A stretch of 64,000 nucleotides of DNA from the NCBI GenBank assembly GCA_903902745.1, contig CAIUWA010000022.1, positions 56,881-120,880 of the forward strand. The letters run 5' to 3'. This stretch comes from an uncultured Opitutia bacterium (GTDB taxonomy: Bacteria; Verrucomicrobiota; Verrucomicrobiia; Opitutales; Opitutaceae). This document shows positions 47,212 to 55,982 of this stretch, one piece after another (within the stretch, counting starts at the first letter, position 1; the number at the start of each line of letters is the position of its first letter). Below the pieces are notes generated by a model. That model was not told where the DNA came from. It was given only the letters and a program-made list of their open reading frames with translations, and did no database searches. The position numbers were made by a program, and so were the translations under genes.

Positions 47212-48435
47212 ATGCCCGCAGCGCCTGCCGACCAGCTTGACCGCTTCTCACTGCCCGACGCGGGCGGCCATTTCGGCCGCTATGGCGGCGTATTTGTGCC
47301 GGAGACGCTCATGACCGCCCTGCAGGAGCTGGGTGCGGCCTACGAGGTGGCGCGCAAGGATCCGAAGTTCCAGGCCGAGCTGAAGCATCACCTCAAGGAA
47401 TTCGCCGGCCGACCGACCGAGCTTTATTTCGCCGAGCGGCTGACGCAGCACTGCGGCGGCGCCAAGATCTATCTCAAGCGCGAGGACCTGCTGCACACGG
47501 GCGCGCACAAGATCAACAACGCGCTCGGCCAGGCCCTGCTGGCGCGGCGCATGGGGAAGAAGCGCGTGATCGCCGAGACCGGCGCGGGCCAGCACGGTGT
47601 GGCGACGGCGGCGGTGTGCGCGAAGTTCGGCTTCGAGTGCGTGATTTACATGGGGGCGGTCGACATGGAGCGGCAGGCGCTGAATGTCTTCCGGATGCGA
47701 CTCATGGGCGCGGAGGTGCGCAGCGTCGAGGCCGGCCAGAAAACGCTCAAGGAGGCCATCAACGAGGCGATGCGCGACTGGGTGACCAACGTCCGCAGCA
47801 CGCACTATATCCTGGGCTCGGCGCTCGGGTCGCACCCGTATCCGATGATGGTGCGCGATTTTCACCGGGAGATCGGCCAGGAAACGAAGGAGCAGATCCT
47901 CGCCCGCGAGGGCCGGCTGCCGGACGAGATGGTCGCCTGCGTCGGCGGCGGCTCCAATGCGATCGGTTTTTTCTTTGAGTTCCTCGAGGATACCGCGGTG
48001 AAGCTTATCGGTGTCGAGGCGGGTGGCCGCGGCATCACGCGCGGCGACCATGCGGCGCGCTTCGAGGGCGGCAAGCTGGGCGTCCTGCAGGGCTGCAAGA
48101 CCTACATCCTCCAGAATGCCGACGGGCAGATTGAGCTGACGCACTCGGTGAGCGCGGGCCTTGATTACGCGGCGATCGGGCCGGAGCATGCGTTTTACCG
48201 CGACCGGAAGCGGATCGATTACGCCTATGCGACGGATGACGAAGTCATGGAGGCGTTCCAGCTGTGCTCACGGCTCGAGGGCATCATTCCGGCTCTCGAA
48301 AGCACGCATGCCCTGGTTCACGGCTTCAAGCGGGCGAAGGCGATGCGGAAGGACCAGGTCCTAATTATCAATCTGTCGGGCCGTGGTGATAAAGATGTCA
48401 ACCAGGTGCAGGCGTTGCTGAGCAAGGCGAAGTAA
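47212..48435 (+). CDS. trpB: Tryptophan synthase beta chain
   Basis: Joins indole and serine to make tryptophan using PLP. The 407-residue protein has [33 protein letters not shown] with the PLP Lys100, [32 protein letters not shown], the phosphate-binding [10 protein letters not shown], and [18 protein letters not shown]. It is the TrpB1 type. No trpA is adjacent. The stop codon itself lies in a repeat (AAGTAACAAGG) whose inverted relative flanks the next gene. Confidence 0.96.
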   Translation: MPAAPADQLDRFSLPDAGGHFGRYGGVFVPETLMTALQELGAAYEVARKDPKFQAELKHHLKEFAGRPTELYFAERLTQHCGGAKIYLKREDLLHTGAHKINNALGQALLARRMGKKRVIAETGAGQHGVATAAVCAKFGFECVIYMGAVDMERQALNVFRMRLMGAEVRSVEAGQKTLKEAINEAMRDWVTNVRSTHYILGSALGSHPYPMMVRDFHREIGQETKEQILAREGRLPDEMVACVGGGSNAIGFFFEFLEDTAVKLIGVEAGGRGITRGDHAARFEGGKLGVLQGCKTYILQNADGQIELTHSVSAGLDYAAIGPEHAFYRDRKRIDYAYATDDEVMEAFQLCSRLEGIIPALESTHALVHGFKRAKAMRKDQVLIINLSGRGDKDVNQVQALLSKAK

Positions 48436-48463
48436 CAAGGGCCAAGGATCAACCACCAGGGCG

Positions 48464-48832
48464 ATGGCTGAAAAGGAGCGAGATTTGGTTGGGCGGACAT
48501 TTCGGTTTGCTCAGGCGGTGCGCGCGTTTGTGAATCGCCTGCCCCGGTCGATTTCGAACTACGAAGATTTCCGCCAGCTTGTCCGTTCATCCGGATCCGT
48601 GGCGGCCAATTATCTGGAAGCTCAGGAGGGACTGAGCCGGAAAGACTTTTTCTACCGGATCAAGGTATGCAGGAAAGAATCACGTGAATCCGGACTCTGG
48701 CTGCGCCTCGTGGACTTGGGGCCTGAGCCGGATGTTGGCTCGGAGCGGACGCGCCTTGTCGCGGAAGCAGATGAGCTGAAACTGATCTTTGCCTCGATTG
48801 CAGGTAAAGATGACACGAATGACGCGGCCTAG
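48464..48832 (+). CDS. Four-helix-bundle protein (23S rRNA intervening-sequence family)
   Basis: A 122-residue protein. The family pattern is clear: DLVGRTFRFAQAVRAFVNRLP, SISNYEDFRQLVRSSGSVAANYLEAQ, then RKDFFYRIKVCRKESRESGLWLRL (quoted in parts) and a final helix EADELKLIFASIAG. Relatives were first seen encoded in insertions within 23S rRNA genes, and many stand alone. The molecular role is unknown. It sits in the trpB-yicC gap, and both flanks carry TACTTG/CAAGTA-type repeat (48430-48451 and 48843-48871) in opposite orientation. Confidence 0.85.
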   Translation: MAEKERDLVGRTFRFAQAVRAFVNRLPRSISNYEDFRQLVRSSGSVAANYLEAQEGLSRKDFFYRIKVCRKESRESGLWLRLVDLGPEPDVGSERTRLVAEADELKLIFASIAGKDDTNDAA

Positions 48833-48842
48833 CGCCCGTTCT

Positions 48843-48871
48843 TGCCACTTGTTACTTGATACCTGTTACTT
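48843..48871. repeat. TACTTG-family repeat copy between four-helix-bundle gene and yicC
   Basis: TGCCACTTGTTACTTGATAC and CTGTTACTT are close to the block before opcA (36091-36120). A reverse-complement relative, AAGTAACAAGGGCCAAGGAT (48430-48449), overlaps the trpB stop, so the two flank the four-helix-bundle gene. Confidence 0.65.
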
Positions 48872-48877
48872 TCTCGC

Positions 48878-49750
48878 ATGAACAGCATGACCGGCTACGG
48901 CCGGGCGACGGCGTCGCTCGGCACCTACACGCTCACCGCGCAGGTGAGCTCGGTGAACCGCAAGACCCTCGACCTGACCGTCTCGCTGCCGGAGGAGTGG
49001 GAGGCGCTGGAGCCGATGATCGGCGAGCTGGTGCGCAAGGTCGCGGTGCGCGGCAAGGTGCACGTGGACCTTGAGCTCACGGGCGCGAAGGGCGCAGCGG
49101 ACCTGACTTGGGACGAGCAGGCGGCGTCCGAGGCGGTGGACCGGCTGGCGGCGTTTGCGAAGAAGGAGGGCGTCGATTTCCAGCCCACGCCGGAGCTGCT
49201 CTGGCAGATTGCCAATGCCCAGCGCAAGGGCTCCGAGCGACCCCACGCCGACGAGGCGCGGCCGGTCATCGAGCGCGCGCTCGGCGAGGCGTTGCGCGGC
49301 TTTGCGGCGATGCGCGCCCGGGAGGGCGAGGCGCTGCTGGTGGATTTTCTCACACGGCTCGGGCTGCTGGCCAAACACATTGCCGCCGTCGCCGAGCGGG
49401 CGCCGCACGTGCCGGCCCACTATCGCGAGCAATTCCTGAAGCGCCTGCGCGACGCCGGGCTGGAGGTCGACCTCAACGACGAGCGCGTGCTCAAGGAGAT
49501 CGCGCTGTTCGCCGACCGCTGCGACATCACCGAGGAGCTGACGCGCCTGCGCAGCCACCTGGAGCAGTTCACCGCGCTGCTAAAGTCGGGCGGCGAGATC
49601 GGCCGCAAGTCCGAGTTCATCCTCCAGGAAATCGGCCGCGAGGTGCACACCATCGGCAGCAAGGCGAACGACCTGGTGATTTCCCGGGCCGTCATTGAGC
49701 TGAAAAACGAGCTGGAGCGCGTGCGGGAGCAAATCGCGAACGTGGAATAA
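48878..49750 (+). CDS. yicC: YicC/YloC family endoribonuclease-like protein
   Basis: A 290-residue protein. The N-terminal YicC domain opens with MNSMTGYGRA and continues SSVNRKTLDLTVSLPEEW. The C-terminal DUF1732 domain holds DRCDITEELTRLRSHLEQF and GRKSEFILQEIGREVHTIGSKAND (in parts), and ends in a helix with ELKNELERVREQIANVE. Family members are reported to be ribonucleases affecting small RNAs and stationary phase. It is convergent with lspA, with a long palindrome between them. Confidence 0.93.
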   Translation: MNSMTGYGRATASLGTYTLTAQVSSVNRKTLDLTVSLPEEWEALEPMIGELVRKVAVRGKVHVDLELTGAKGAADLTWDEQAASEAVDRLAAFAKKEGVDFQPTPELLWQIANAQRKGSERPHADEARPVIERALGEALRGFAAMRAREGEALLVDFLTRLGLLAKHIAAVAERAPHVPAHYREQFLKRLRDAGLEVDLNDERVLKEIALFADRCDITEELTRLRSHLEQFTALLKSGGEIGRKSEFILQEIGREVHTIGSKANDLVISRAVIELKNELERVREQIANVE

Positions 49751-49771
49751 GCGCGGAGCGCTTATTCCACG

Positions 49772-49864
49772 CAAATCCCAAACGCCAAAGGGACAAATCG
49801 CAAAGTTCGATCGAGCTCCTCTTGGAGCTTCTTTGGAATTTGGCGCTTTGGCGTTTGGGATTTG
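49772..49864. repeat. AAACGCCAAAG / CTTTGGCGTTT palindrome
   Basis: CAAATCCCAAACGCCAAAG (49772-49790) and CTTTGGCGTTTGGGATTTG (49846-49864) are exact reverse complements over 19 bases. Inner parts (GAGCTCCTCTTGGAGCTTC) can pair further. It lies between the 3' ends of yicC and lspA, a good place for a two-way terminator. Confidence 0.85.
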
Positions 49865-49866
49865 TT

Positions 49867-50394
49867 TCAATCGGGTTGCCGCAGCGACCAGAACAGGAAG
49901 ATCACCACGCCCACGCAGATGCCGGAGTCGGCGATGTTGAACGTCGGGTAGATGTAATTGCCGAAGTGCAGGTCGATGAAGTCGATCACATGGCCGTGCC
50001 GCAGCCGGTCCACGAGGTTGCCGAGGATGCCGCCGCACAGCAGGCCGAAGCTCACCTGGACGATGGGCAGGCGCAGGCCCAGCGCGCGGCGCCAGAGGAA
50101 GATCGCCCCGAGCGTGCCCAGGGCGAGAAGGGCGAGCAGCGTGCTTTTCCCGGTCAGGAGGCTCCACGCGGCGCCGGTGTTGCCGACATGGATCAGGTAG
50201 AAAAAATTCGGGATCATCACGATGCCGCCCGCCCCGGGGTAGGTGCCAAAGGGCAGGCGCGCGGCAATCCAGGCCTTGGTCAGCTGGTCGAGCGCGAAGA
50301 CCAGCACCACAAGCAGCAGCAGCACGCGATAGGCAAAAATCCGCTGCCAGCGGGTGGCAGACATCACGGGAGCCGGGGCAGACGTGGATTCCAT
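49867..50394 (-). CDS. lspA: Lipoprotein signal peptidase
   Basis: Inner-membrane aspartyl protease that removes signal peptides from prolipoproteins. A 175-residue protein from ATG 50394, with four membrane segments (about 22-40, 62-80, 85-102 and 150-170). The catalytic Asp129 is in GGILGNLVDRLRHGHVIDF and Asp156 in FNIADSGI, and NTGAAWSLL is also typical. The order ileS - dksA-like - lspA on one strand is common in bacteria and supports the call. Confidence 0.95.
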   Translation of the reverse strand: MESTSAPAPVMSATRWQRIFAYRVLLLLVVLVFALDQLTKAWIAARLPFGTYPGAGGIVMIPNFFYLIHVGNTGAAWSLLTGKSTLLALLALGTLGAIFLWRRALGLRLPIVQVSFGLLCGGILGNLVDRLRHGHVIDFIDLHFGNYIYPTFNIADSGICVGVVIFLFWSLRQPD

Positions 50395-50415
50395 GGCGGG
50401 TGACGGTGCTTGAGA

Positions 50416-50479
50416 GTTGTAGCGGCGGTGGATGACCGCCGGCTTGAAAAGATCGGCGCTCATAGAGCGCCGCTACAAC
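50416..50479. repeat. GTTGTAGCGGCG / CGCCGCTACAAC palindrome
   Basis: Exact 12-base inverted ends (50416-50427 and 50468-50479) with further pairing inside (GGTGGATGACCGCC). It fills the short gap between the dksA-like gene and lspA. A related unit, GGCGGTTCGTCGACCGCC then GCTAC, is near 16176-16199. Confidence 0.8.
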
Positions 50480-50481
50480 CA

Positions 50482-51393
50482 TTACTCGTCGCCGCCGCCG
50501 CCGCCCCGGTCGTCTTCCATCTTGGCCCCTTCTTCGCCCAACTCGCCGAAGAGACCGGCCTGGGTGCGGGAACGGTGGTGGTTGCGCTCGAGTTCCTTTT
50601 GCGCGCCGGCGGAATAGCGGGTGAACGGCACGGCGAGCAGGCGCTCCTTCGCGATGGGCTTCTGGGTGATCTCGCAGATGCCGTAGGTGCCGTCATGGAC
50701 GCGCTTGATGGCCGCATCGATTTCCGAAAGGGCCTCCTGCTCGCTCGAAACGAGGCTGAGGGCGAAATCGCGGTCAAAGGTGTCGGTGCCGGCGTCGGCC
50801 ATGTGCTGGCCGTAGGCGGAGAGGTCGCCCGAGTCGTCCTTGGAGGAGCGCTTGAGGGTCTCCTCGGAGTGCAGCTCGATGCCGGCGGTGAGGTGCTTGC
50901 GGAGGTCGATGAGCAGCTTGTAGTAGCGCTTGTATTTCTCCGGGACGTCCTTCTCCTCGGCGGCCTCGGCGGACTTCGCCTTCTTGGGGTTGAACCCCAG
51001 GATATCGGCGAGCGACGCGGCCTTGACGTGGGTCGGGTTGGCGGGCCGCACGAGCTTGCCGAGGGGGTCGGCCTTCTTGGCGGCGGGGGCGCCGGGCTTC
51101 GCGGCCTTGGCGGCCTGGACCTTGGCCTCCTTGGCGGAGACGGTCTTGGCGATCGCGCGGACCTCGTCGAGGCTGAAGGCGATGGGCTTGGCCAGCTTCT
51201 TTTTCTTGGCGCCGAGAATGCGGCTGCGCAGGGCGTCGCGGGTGGCGGCGGCCTTGCTGGTGGTGGAATCGGTTTTGGTTTTCTTCACGGGAACGGCCGC
51301 CGGTTTGGGCGGCAGGATTTTCTTGGAAACAGTTTTGCCCGCTTTCACGGCGGGCTTTTTCGCGGGGGCGGTTTTTTTCTTTTTGGTGGGCAT
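50482..51393 (-). CDS. DksA/TraR-family protein with long Lys/Ala-rich N-terminus
   Basis: A 303-residue protein. Residues 1-130 are Lys/Ala/Pro-rich, histone H1-like and probably disordered. The C-terminal ~150 residues are DksA-like: a coiled coil (EKYKRYYKLLIDLRKHL onwards, then RDFALSLVSSEQEALSEIDAAI in parts) and a finger region YGICEITQKPIAKERLLAVPF. Only one of the four usual zinc Cys remains. DksA relatives bind RNA polymerase through the secondary channel to tune transcription. The basic extension may bind DNA or RNA. It lies between ileS and lspA on one strand. Confidence 0.86.
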   Translation of the reverse strand: MPTKKKKTAPAKKPAVKAGKTVSKKILPPKPAAVPVKKTKTDSTTSKAAATRDALRSRILGAKKKKLAKPIAFSLDEVRAIAKTVSAKEAKVQAAKAAKPGAPAAKKADPLGKLVRPANPTHVKAASLADILGFNPKKAKSAEAAEEKDVPEKYKRYYKLLIDLRKHLTAGIELHSEETLKRSSKDDSGDLSAYGQHMADAGTDTFDRDFALSLVSSEQEALSEIDAAIKRVHDGTYGICEITQKPIAKERLLAVPFTRYSAGAQKELERNHHRSRTQAGLFGELGEEGAKMEDDRGGGGGDE

Positions 51394-51412
51394 GACGGGT
51401 ATTTAAGAAAGA

Positions 51413-54268
51413 TCAGGCCGTGGCCAGCGCCTCGGCGCAGCGGGGGCACACTTCGCCGTGGCCGCTGGCCTCGAGCGCGGGCACCCAGCGCCAGCACCGC
51501 GGGCAGCGCACATCGTTGAGCTCGCTGCACGGACGGACGGTGACAACGGGTCCGCCACTGCCGGCGGGACCGGTCAGAGTGACATGCGAAACGATGAATA
51601 GTTCGGGAAGAAAATCCCGGTGTTTTTCCAGCACGCGGAACCCGGCGTCATCCGGCGAGCCGGCGAGGGTGACGGCGGCGTCGAGCGACTTGCCAAGCTT
51701 GCCGGCGGCGCGCAGCGGCTCGACTGCCTCGTTCACCTGGGCGCGCACCTTGAGGAGCGCAGCGATGTCCGCCTCGACCTCGGCGCTGGTCCACGCGGCG
51801 GGCGCGACGGGCCAGTCCTGGAGATGGATGGAATCGTCCGTGTACTCGGTCCGGGCGGTGGCGAAGGCCCAGGCCTCGTCAGTCGTGAAGGTCAGGATCG
51901 GGGCGAGCACCTTCACGAGCGTCTGGAAAATATGGTGGATGGCGGTCTGCGACGAACGGCGCAGCGGCGAGTTCGTGCCGAGGGTATAGAGCCGGTCCTT
52001 GAGGATGTCGTGATAGACGGCCGAGAGCGTGACCCGGCAAAACTGGTTGCAGAGCTGGTAGACCCGGTGGAACTCGTAGGCGTCGTAGGCCTTCCCGCAC
52101 TCCTGCAGGAGCACGGCGGTCTGGTGCAGGGCCCAGTGGTCGAGGGTGTCGAGCTGTTCGACCGGTACGGCATGCTGCGCGGGGTCGAAATCGTGGAGCA
52201 CCGAGAGCTGGTAGCGGAGGGTGTTGCGGGTCAGCCGGTAGGTTTCGGTGACGTGCGAGAGGATTTCCTTCGAGATCGGGATGTCGTCGCGGAAATCCTG
52301 CGAGGCGATCCAAAGGCGGATGACATCCGCGCCGTGCTCGGCCACGTAGGCGTCGCTGGTCTGCGGCTTCTCGTAGGTGCTGCTCTTGGAAATCTTATTG
52401 CGCTCTTGGTCGACGATGAAGCCGTGGGTGAGCACGGCCTTGTAGGGCGCGGCGCCAAAGGCGATGACACTCGTCCACAGCGATGACTGGAACCAGCCGC
52501 GGTGTTGGTCGCTGCCTTCCAGGTAAAGATCGGCAGGGCACGACGTGCCGCCTTGGTGCCGGCGGAGCACGGCGGCGTGCGAGGAACCGGAGTCGATCCA
52601 GACGTCGAGCGTGTCGCGGCCGCAGGTGAGGGCGGAGGGCGCGGGCCAGCCGGCCGGCAGCTTCACGCCCTCGAGGATTTTCTCCGGGGTGGCGTCGTAC
52701 CAGAAATTAGTGCCCAGACTGGCAAATTTTTCGGCGACGGCGCGGACGACCCCGGCGTCGAGGTAGGCCTGCTTTTTATCGTCGTAGAAAGCGGGGATCG
52801 GCACGCCCCACGAGCGCTGGCGGCTGACGCACCAGTCGGGGCGCGACTCGACGGCGCCGCGGATGCGGGCTTCGCCCCAGGCGGGAATCCAGCCCTGGTT
52901 CGCCGCTATCTTGGTGATCTCGGCGAGGGCCGTGGCACGGGTATTGTGCTGGTCGAGCGCCACGAACCATTGGTCGACGGCGCGGAAAATGATCGGCGTC
53001 TTCGAGCGCCAGCAATGCGGGTAGCTGTGGGGATATTTGGCCTTTGCCAGCAGTGCGCCCGCGGCGGCCAGTTTCTTCAGAACCGCGAGGTTGGCGGGCG
53101 AGGGGCGCTTGGCCTCCAGGTCTTCAACGGTCTCCAGCGTGGTGATGCCAACGAGGTCGGCGGGAATCTTGCCATCGTCGAGGTAGCGGCCGTCGTCCCC
53201 GACGGGGCAGTAGATCTCGAGCTTGTACTTCAGACCGGTGACGTAGTCCTCCGCGCCATGGCCGGGCGCGGTGTGGACGGCACCGGTGCCACTGTCGGTG
53301 GTCACGTAGTCGGCGAGTACGACGGGCGCGGCGCGGTCGATGAAGGGATGGCGGGCGGCGAGTTTCTCGAGCGCCTTGCCCGTTACAGTCTGCACGACCG
53401 CCGGGGCGGGATCGAGCTTCGCCGCGGTGGCCACCGCGGCGAGCAGGGCCTGGGCGACGATGATGCGCTCCGCGCCGGTATCGGCGACGACGTACTCGAT
53501 GTCGGGATGCAGCGCGATCGCGAGATTGGCGGGGATCGTCCACGGCGTGGTCGTCCAGATGACGATGAAGAGCGGCTTGTCGGCGGGCAGGCCGAATTTT
53601 TTCGCCTCGTCTGCCGGCACGGCGAACTTCACCCAGATCGCGATGGAGGTGTGGTCCTTGTATTCGATTTCCGCCTCGGCGAGCGCGGTCTCGAATGGTA
53701 TGGACCAGTAAACGGGCTTCTTGCTGCGGTAAACGAGACCCTTCTCGATGAAGGCGGCGAAGGTCCGGACGATGTCGGCCTCGTAGTTGGGCGCCTTGGT
53801 CTTGTACTCGTGCTGCCAGTCGGCGAGCACGCCCAAGCGCTTGAACTGCCGGGTTTGGGTCGCGATCCAGGATTCGGAAAACGCGTCGCACTTCGCGCGA
53901 AGCTCGGCGGTGGTCACGGCCTGGTTTTTCGCCCGCAGTTCCTGGGAGACCTTCTGCTCGATCGGCAGGCCGTGGCAGTCCCAGCCGGGGACGTACGGCG
54001 TGCGGAAGCCGCGCATCGACTTGTAGCGGTTGATGAGGTCCTTGAGGATCTTGTTCAGCGCGGTGCCGATGTGGACGTCGCCATTCGTGAAGGGCGGTCC
54101 ATCATGCAATACGAAGGCCGGGGCGGCGGCGCGTTTCCGCTGGATGGCGTCGTACAGGCCCATCTTCTCCCAGTGGGCGACCCGTGACGGCTCACGTTGC
54201 GCGAGCCCGGCGCGCATCGGAAAATCGGTCTTCGGGAGCTGCAGGGTGTCTTTGAAGTCTTGCGCCAT
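51413..54268 (-). CDS. ileS: Isoleucine--tRNA ligase
   Basis: Charges tRNA-Ile. A 951-residue class I enzyme from ATG 54268. The HIGH equivalent is GDVHIGTALNKIL near residue 70 and GWDCHGLPIEQKV follows. The CP1 editing domain is present (TTTPWTIPANLAI; GTGAVHTAPGHGAEDY). The WW..DKQ region and KISKSS stand in place of KMSKS, and the C-terminal zinc site is CPRCWRW and CPRCAEAL. It is the bacterial type sensitive to mupirocin in many species, an inference from the zinc tail. It leads an ileS - dksA-like - lspA series. Confidence 0.97.
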   Translation of the reverse strand: MAQDFKDTLQLPKTDFPMRAGLAQREPSRVAHWEKMGLYDAIQRKRAAAPAFVLHDGPPFTNGDVHIGTALNKILKDLINRYKSMRGFRTPYVPGWDCHGLPIEQKVSQELRAKNQAVTTAELRAKCDAFSESWIATQTRQFKRLGVLADWQHEYKTKAPNYEADIVRTFAAFIEKGLVYRSKKPVYWSIPFETALAEAEIEYKDHTSIAIWVKFAVPADEAKKFGLPADKPLFIVIWTTTPWTIPANLAIALHPDIEYVVADTGAERIIVAQALLAAVATAAKLDPAPAVVQTVTGKALEKLAARHPFIDRAAPVVLADYVTTDSGTGAVHTAPGHGAEDYVTGLKYKLEIYCPVGDDGRYLDDGKIPADLVGITTLETVEDLEAKRPSPANLAVLKKLAAAGALLAKAKYPHSYPHCWRSKTPIIFRAVDQWFVALDQHNTRATALAEITKIAANQGWIPAWGEARIRGAVESRPDWCVSRQRSWGVPIPAFYDDKKQAYLDAGVVRAVAEKFASLGTNFWYDATPEKILEGVKLPAGWPAPSALTCGRDTLDVWIDSGSSHAAVLRRHQGGTSCPADLYLEGSDQHRGWFQSSLWTSVIAFGAAPYKAVLTHGFIVDQERNKISKSSTYEKPQTSDAYVAEHGADVIRLWIASQDFRDDIPISKEILSHVTETYRLTRNTLRYQLSVLHDFDPAQHAVPVEQLDTLDHWALHQTAVLLQECGKAYDAYEFHRVYQLCNQFCRVTLSAVYHDILKDRLYTLGTNSPLRRSSQTAIHHIFQTLVKVLAPILTFTTDEAWAFATARTEYTDDSIHLQDWPVAPAAWTSAEVEADIAALLKVRAQVNEAVEPLRAAGKLGKSLDAAVTLAGSPDDAGFRVLEKHRDFLPELFIVSHVTLTGPAGSGGPVVTVRPCSELNDVRCPRCWRWVPALEASGHGEVCPRCAEALATA

Positions 54269-54512
54269 GCCTGAGAAAAGTGGGCGAGGCTATGCCGCAC
54301 CCACAGTGAGTCAAGGGAGACCACGCCGCCGCGCCCGCGGCGCGGCGGGGCGAGGGTGAGGGGCGGCGAAGTGGCGGGTGCGAGTGGCTGGGTGACGAGT
54401 GAAAAAACCGGCGAATCACGTGCGGGGCCAAGCCGATTGGCGCCGTGATTTTGCTGCAAATGGTAGGGCCGCGCGTCCCCACCTATTTCGTCCGCGCCGC
54501 CGGAAGGCGGGA

Positions 54513-55907
54513 CTACGAGCGTGGCGCGCTAACGTGCTCCGCGGCGCGCTGCGCGAGTCGCTCGCCGCTGAGCAGGCAGTTCGGCAGCGCGATGCCGTCG
54601 CGCGCGTTGCCGCCGATGAAGAGGCCGGGATTCAGGTTTTCGCACGCGGTCATCGTGGCAAGGTGCCGCTCGTGGCCGAGATGGTACTGCGGGATGGCGT
54701 GCGGCCAGAACGCATGGCGTCGGAACACCGGCTCGCCCGTCACGCCGAGCAGCTCGCGGAGATCTCCGCGGACCGCCGCCCAGAGTTTCTCGGGCGGTTG
54801 GGCCGCGAGCTCGGGCTGGAGTGAGCCGCCGATCATGACGGTGAGGGCGACATGGCCCGTGGGCGCACGGCCGGGGAAAGGCGTGGAGGAAAAAAGCACG
54901 CCCAGCATCGCGCGTTTTTCCAGCGCGGGGATGAGCACGCCGAAACCATCAAGCGGATGGGTCACCTGTTCGCGGCGGAATCCAAGAAATAGGGATGACA
55001 CCGGCGGTGACTCGATGGAGGCGAGACTGGCGAGGGAGTCTTCGCCGAATGCGCCGACTGTGAGCCGCGCCAGCGGGGCGGCGGGCAGCGCGGAAACGAC
55101 GGCGTCGAATGAATCCGACTGGGCCCTCTGGCCATCATGCCAGATAACAGCCCAGCGGGAGCCGGGCACGAGGCCGTCGACGCGGGCCTTGAGGGCGACG
55201 GTCCCGGCGGGCAGGCGTGCGGCCAGGGCCTCGGGCAGGGTTTGCAGGCCGCGGGGGAAGGAAATGATCCGGGACAGTGGCGACAGTCCCTGTTTCCGGC
55301 GGGCGCGGGCGGCGGCCATCTGGCCGCGCAGCAGCGAGCCGTGCGTCCGCTCCAACTCCCAGAGCTTGGGGAAGGCATGGCGGGTGGAAAGTTTCTCCGG
55401 GTCGCCCGCGTAAATGCCGCTGACGAGGGGCTGTACGGCATAGTCGAGCAGCTCCTGTCCAAAGTGGGCGCGGACGAACGCGGCCAGCCCGAGGTCGCCG
55501 ATGCGATTCCGGCGTGATGCAAAAATCTCCGCCAGCAACCGCAGTTTTGCCCCGGGGGAGAACAAGGGTGTCCGGAAAAATGCCGCGGGCGAGGAGGGCA
55601 CCGGCAGGACCCGCCCCTTGCGGACCAGGTAGCGGTTCTTGGCCGCGGGACTCGCCTCGAGAATTTCCCGCTGCAGTCCGAGCTCGCGCAGCAACGCGGA
55701 GATCTCGGGCGCGCTTTCCTGGAAGGAGTTGGGGCCGGATTCGACGAGCCAGCCGTCGGCGGTTTCCGTTTGGATGGAGCCGCCCAACCGTGGACCCTGC
55801 TCAAACAGCTGCACGCGGTGGCCGAGCACGGTCAAGCGATGGGCGGCGGCTAGGCCGGTGATGCCGCCGCCGAGGACGGCGATGGACTTGGCATTCGGGT
55901 TACTCAC
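54513..55907 (-). CDS. hemG: Protoporphyrinogen oxidase (HemY/PPOX type)
   Basis: Oxidises protoporphyrinogen IX to protoporphyrin IX with oxygen and FAD. The 464-residue protein has the dinucleotide motif VLGGGITGLAAAHRL (residues 11-25), FEQGPRLGGSIQTE, GWLVESGPNSFQE, YAVQPLVSGIYAGDPEKLS and the C-terminal FAD region LFIGGNARDGIALPNCLLSG. Translation starts at GTG 55907. hemE and hemF lie upstream on the same strand, so haem-pathway genes cluster here. Some annotators call this form hemY. Confidence 0.94.
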   Translation of the reverse strand: MSNPNAKSIAVLGGGITGLAAAHRLTVLGHRVQLFEQGPRLGGSIQTETADGWLVESGPNSFQESAPEISALLRELGLQREILEASPAAKNRYLVRKGRVLPVPSSPAAFFRTPLFSPGAKLRLLAEIFASRRNRIGDLGLAAFVRAHFGQELLDYAVQPLVSGIYAGDPEKLSTRHAFPKLWELERTHGSLLRGQMAAARARRKQGLSPLSRIISFPRGLQTLPEALAARLPAGTVALKARVDGLVPGSRWAVIWHDGQRAQSDSFDAVVSALPAAPLARLTVGAFGEDSLASLASIESPPVSSLFLGFRREQVTHPLDGFGVLIPALEKRAMLGVLFSSTPFPGRAPTGHVALTVMIGGSLQPELAAQPPEKLWAAVRGDLRELLGVTGEPVFRRHAFWPHAIPQYHLGHERHLATMTACENLNPGLFIGGNARDGIALPNCLLSGERLAQRAAEHVSAPRS

Positions 55908-55982
55908 TTAAGAGGCAAAGCTTCACAGGAAATCGCGGCGCCGGCTGCTCATTTCTTGCGATTCTCGGGGCATCCTCCGCTC

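Noticed and set aside
52502..54187. 561-codon plus-strand open frame
   Set aside because: Antisense to ileS.
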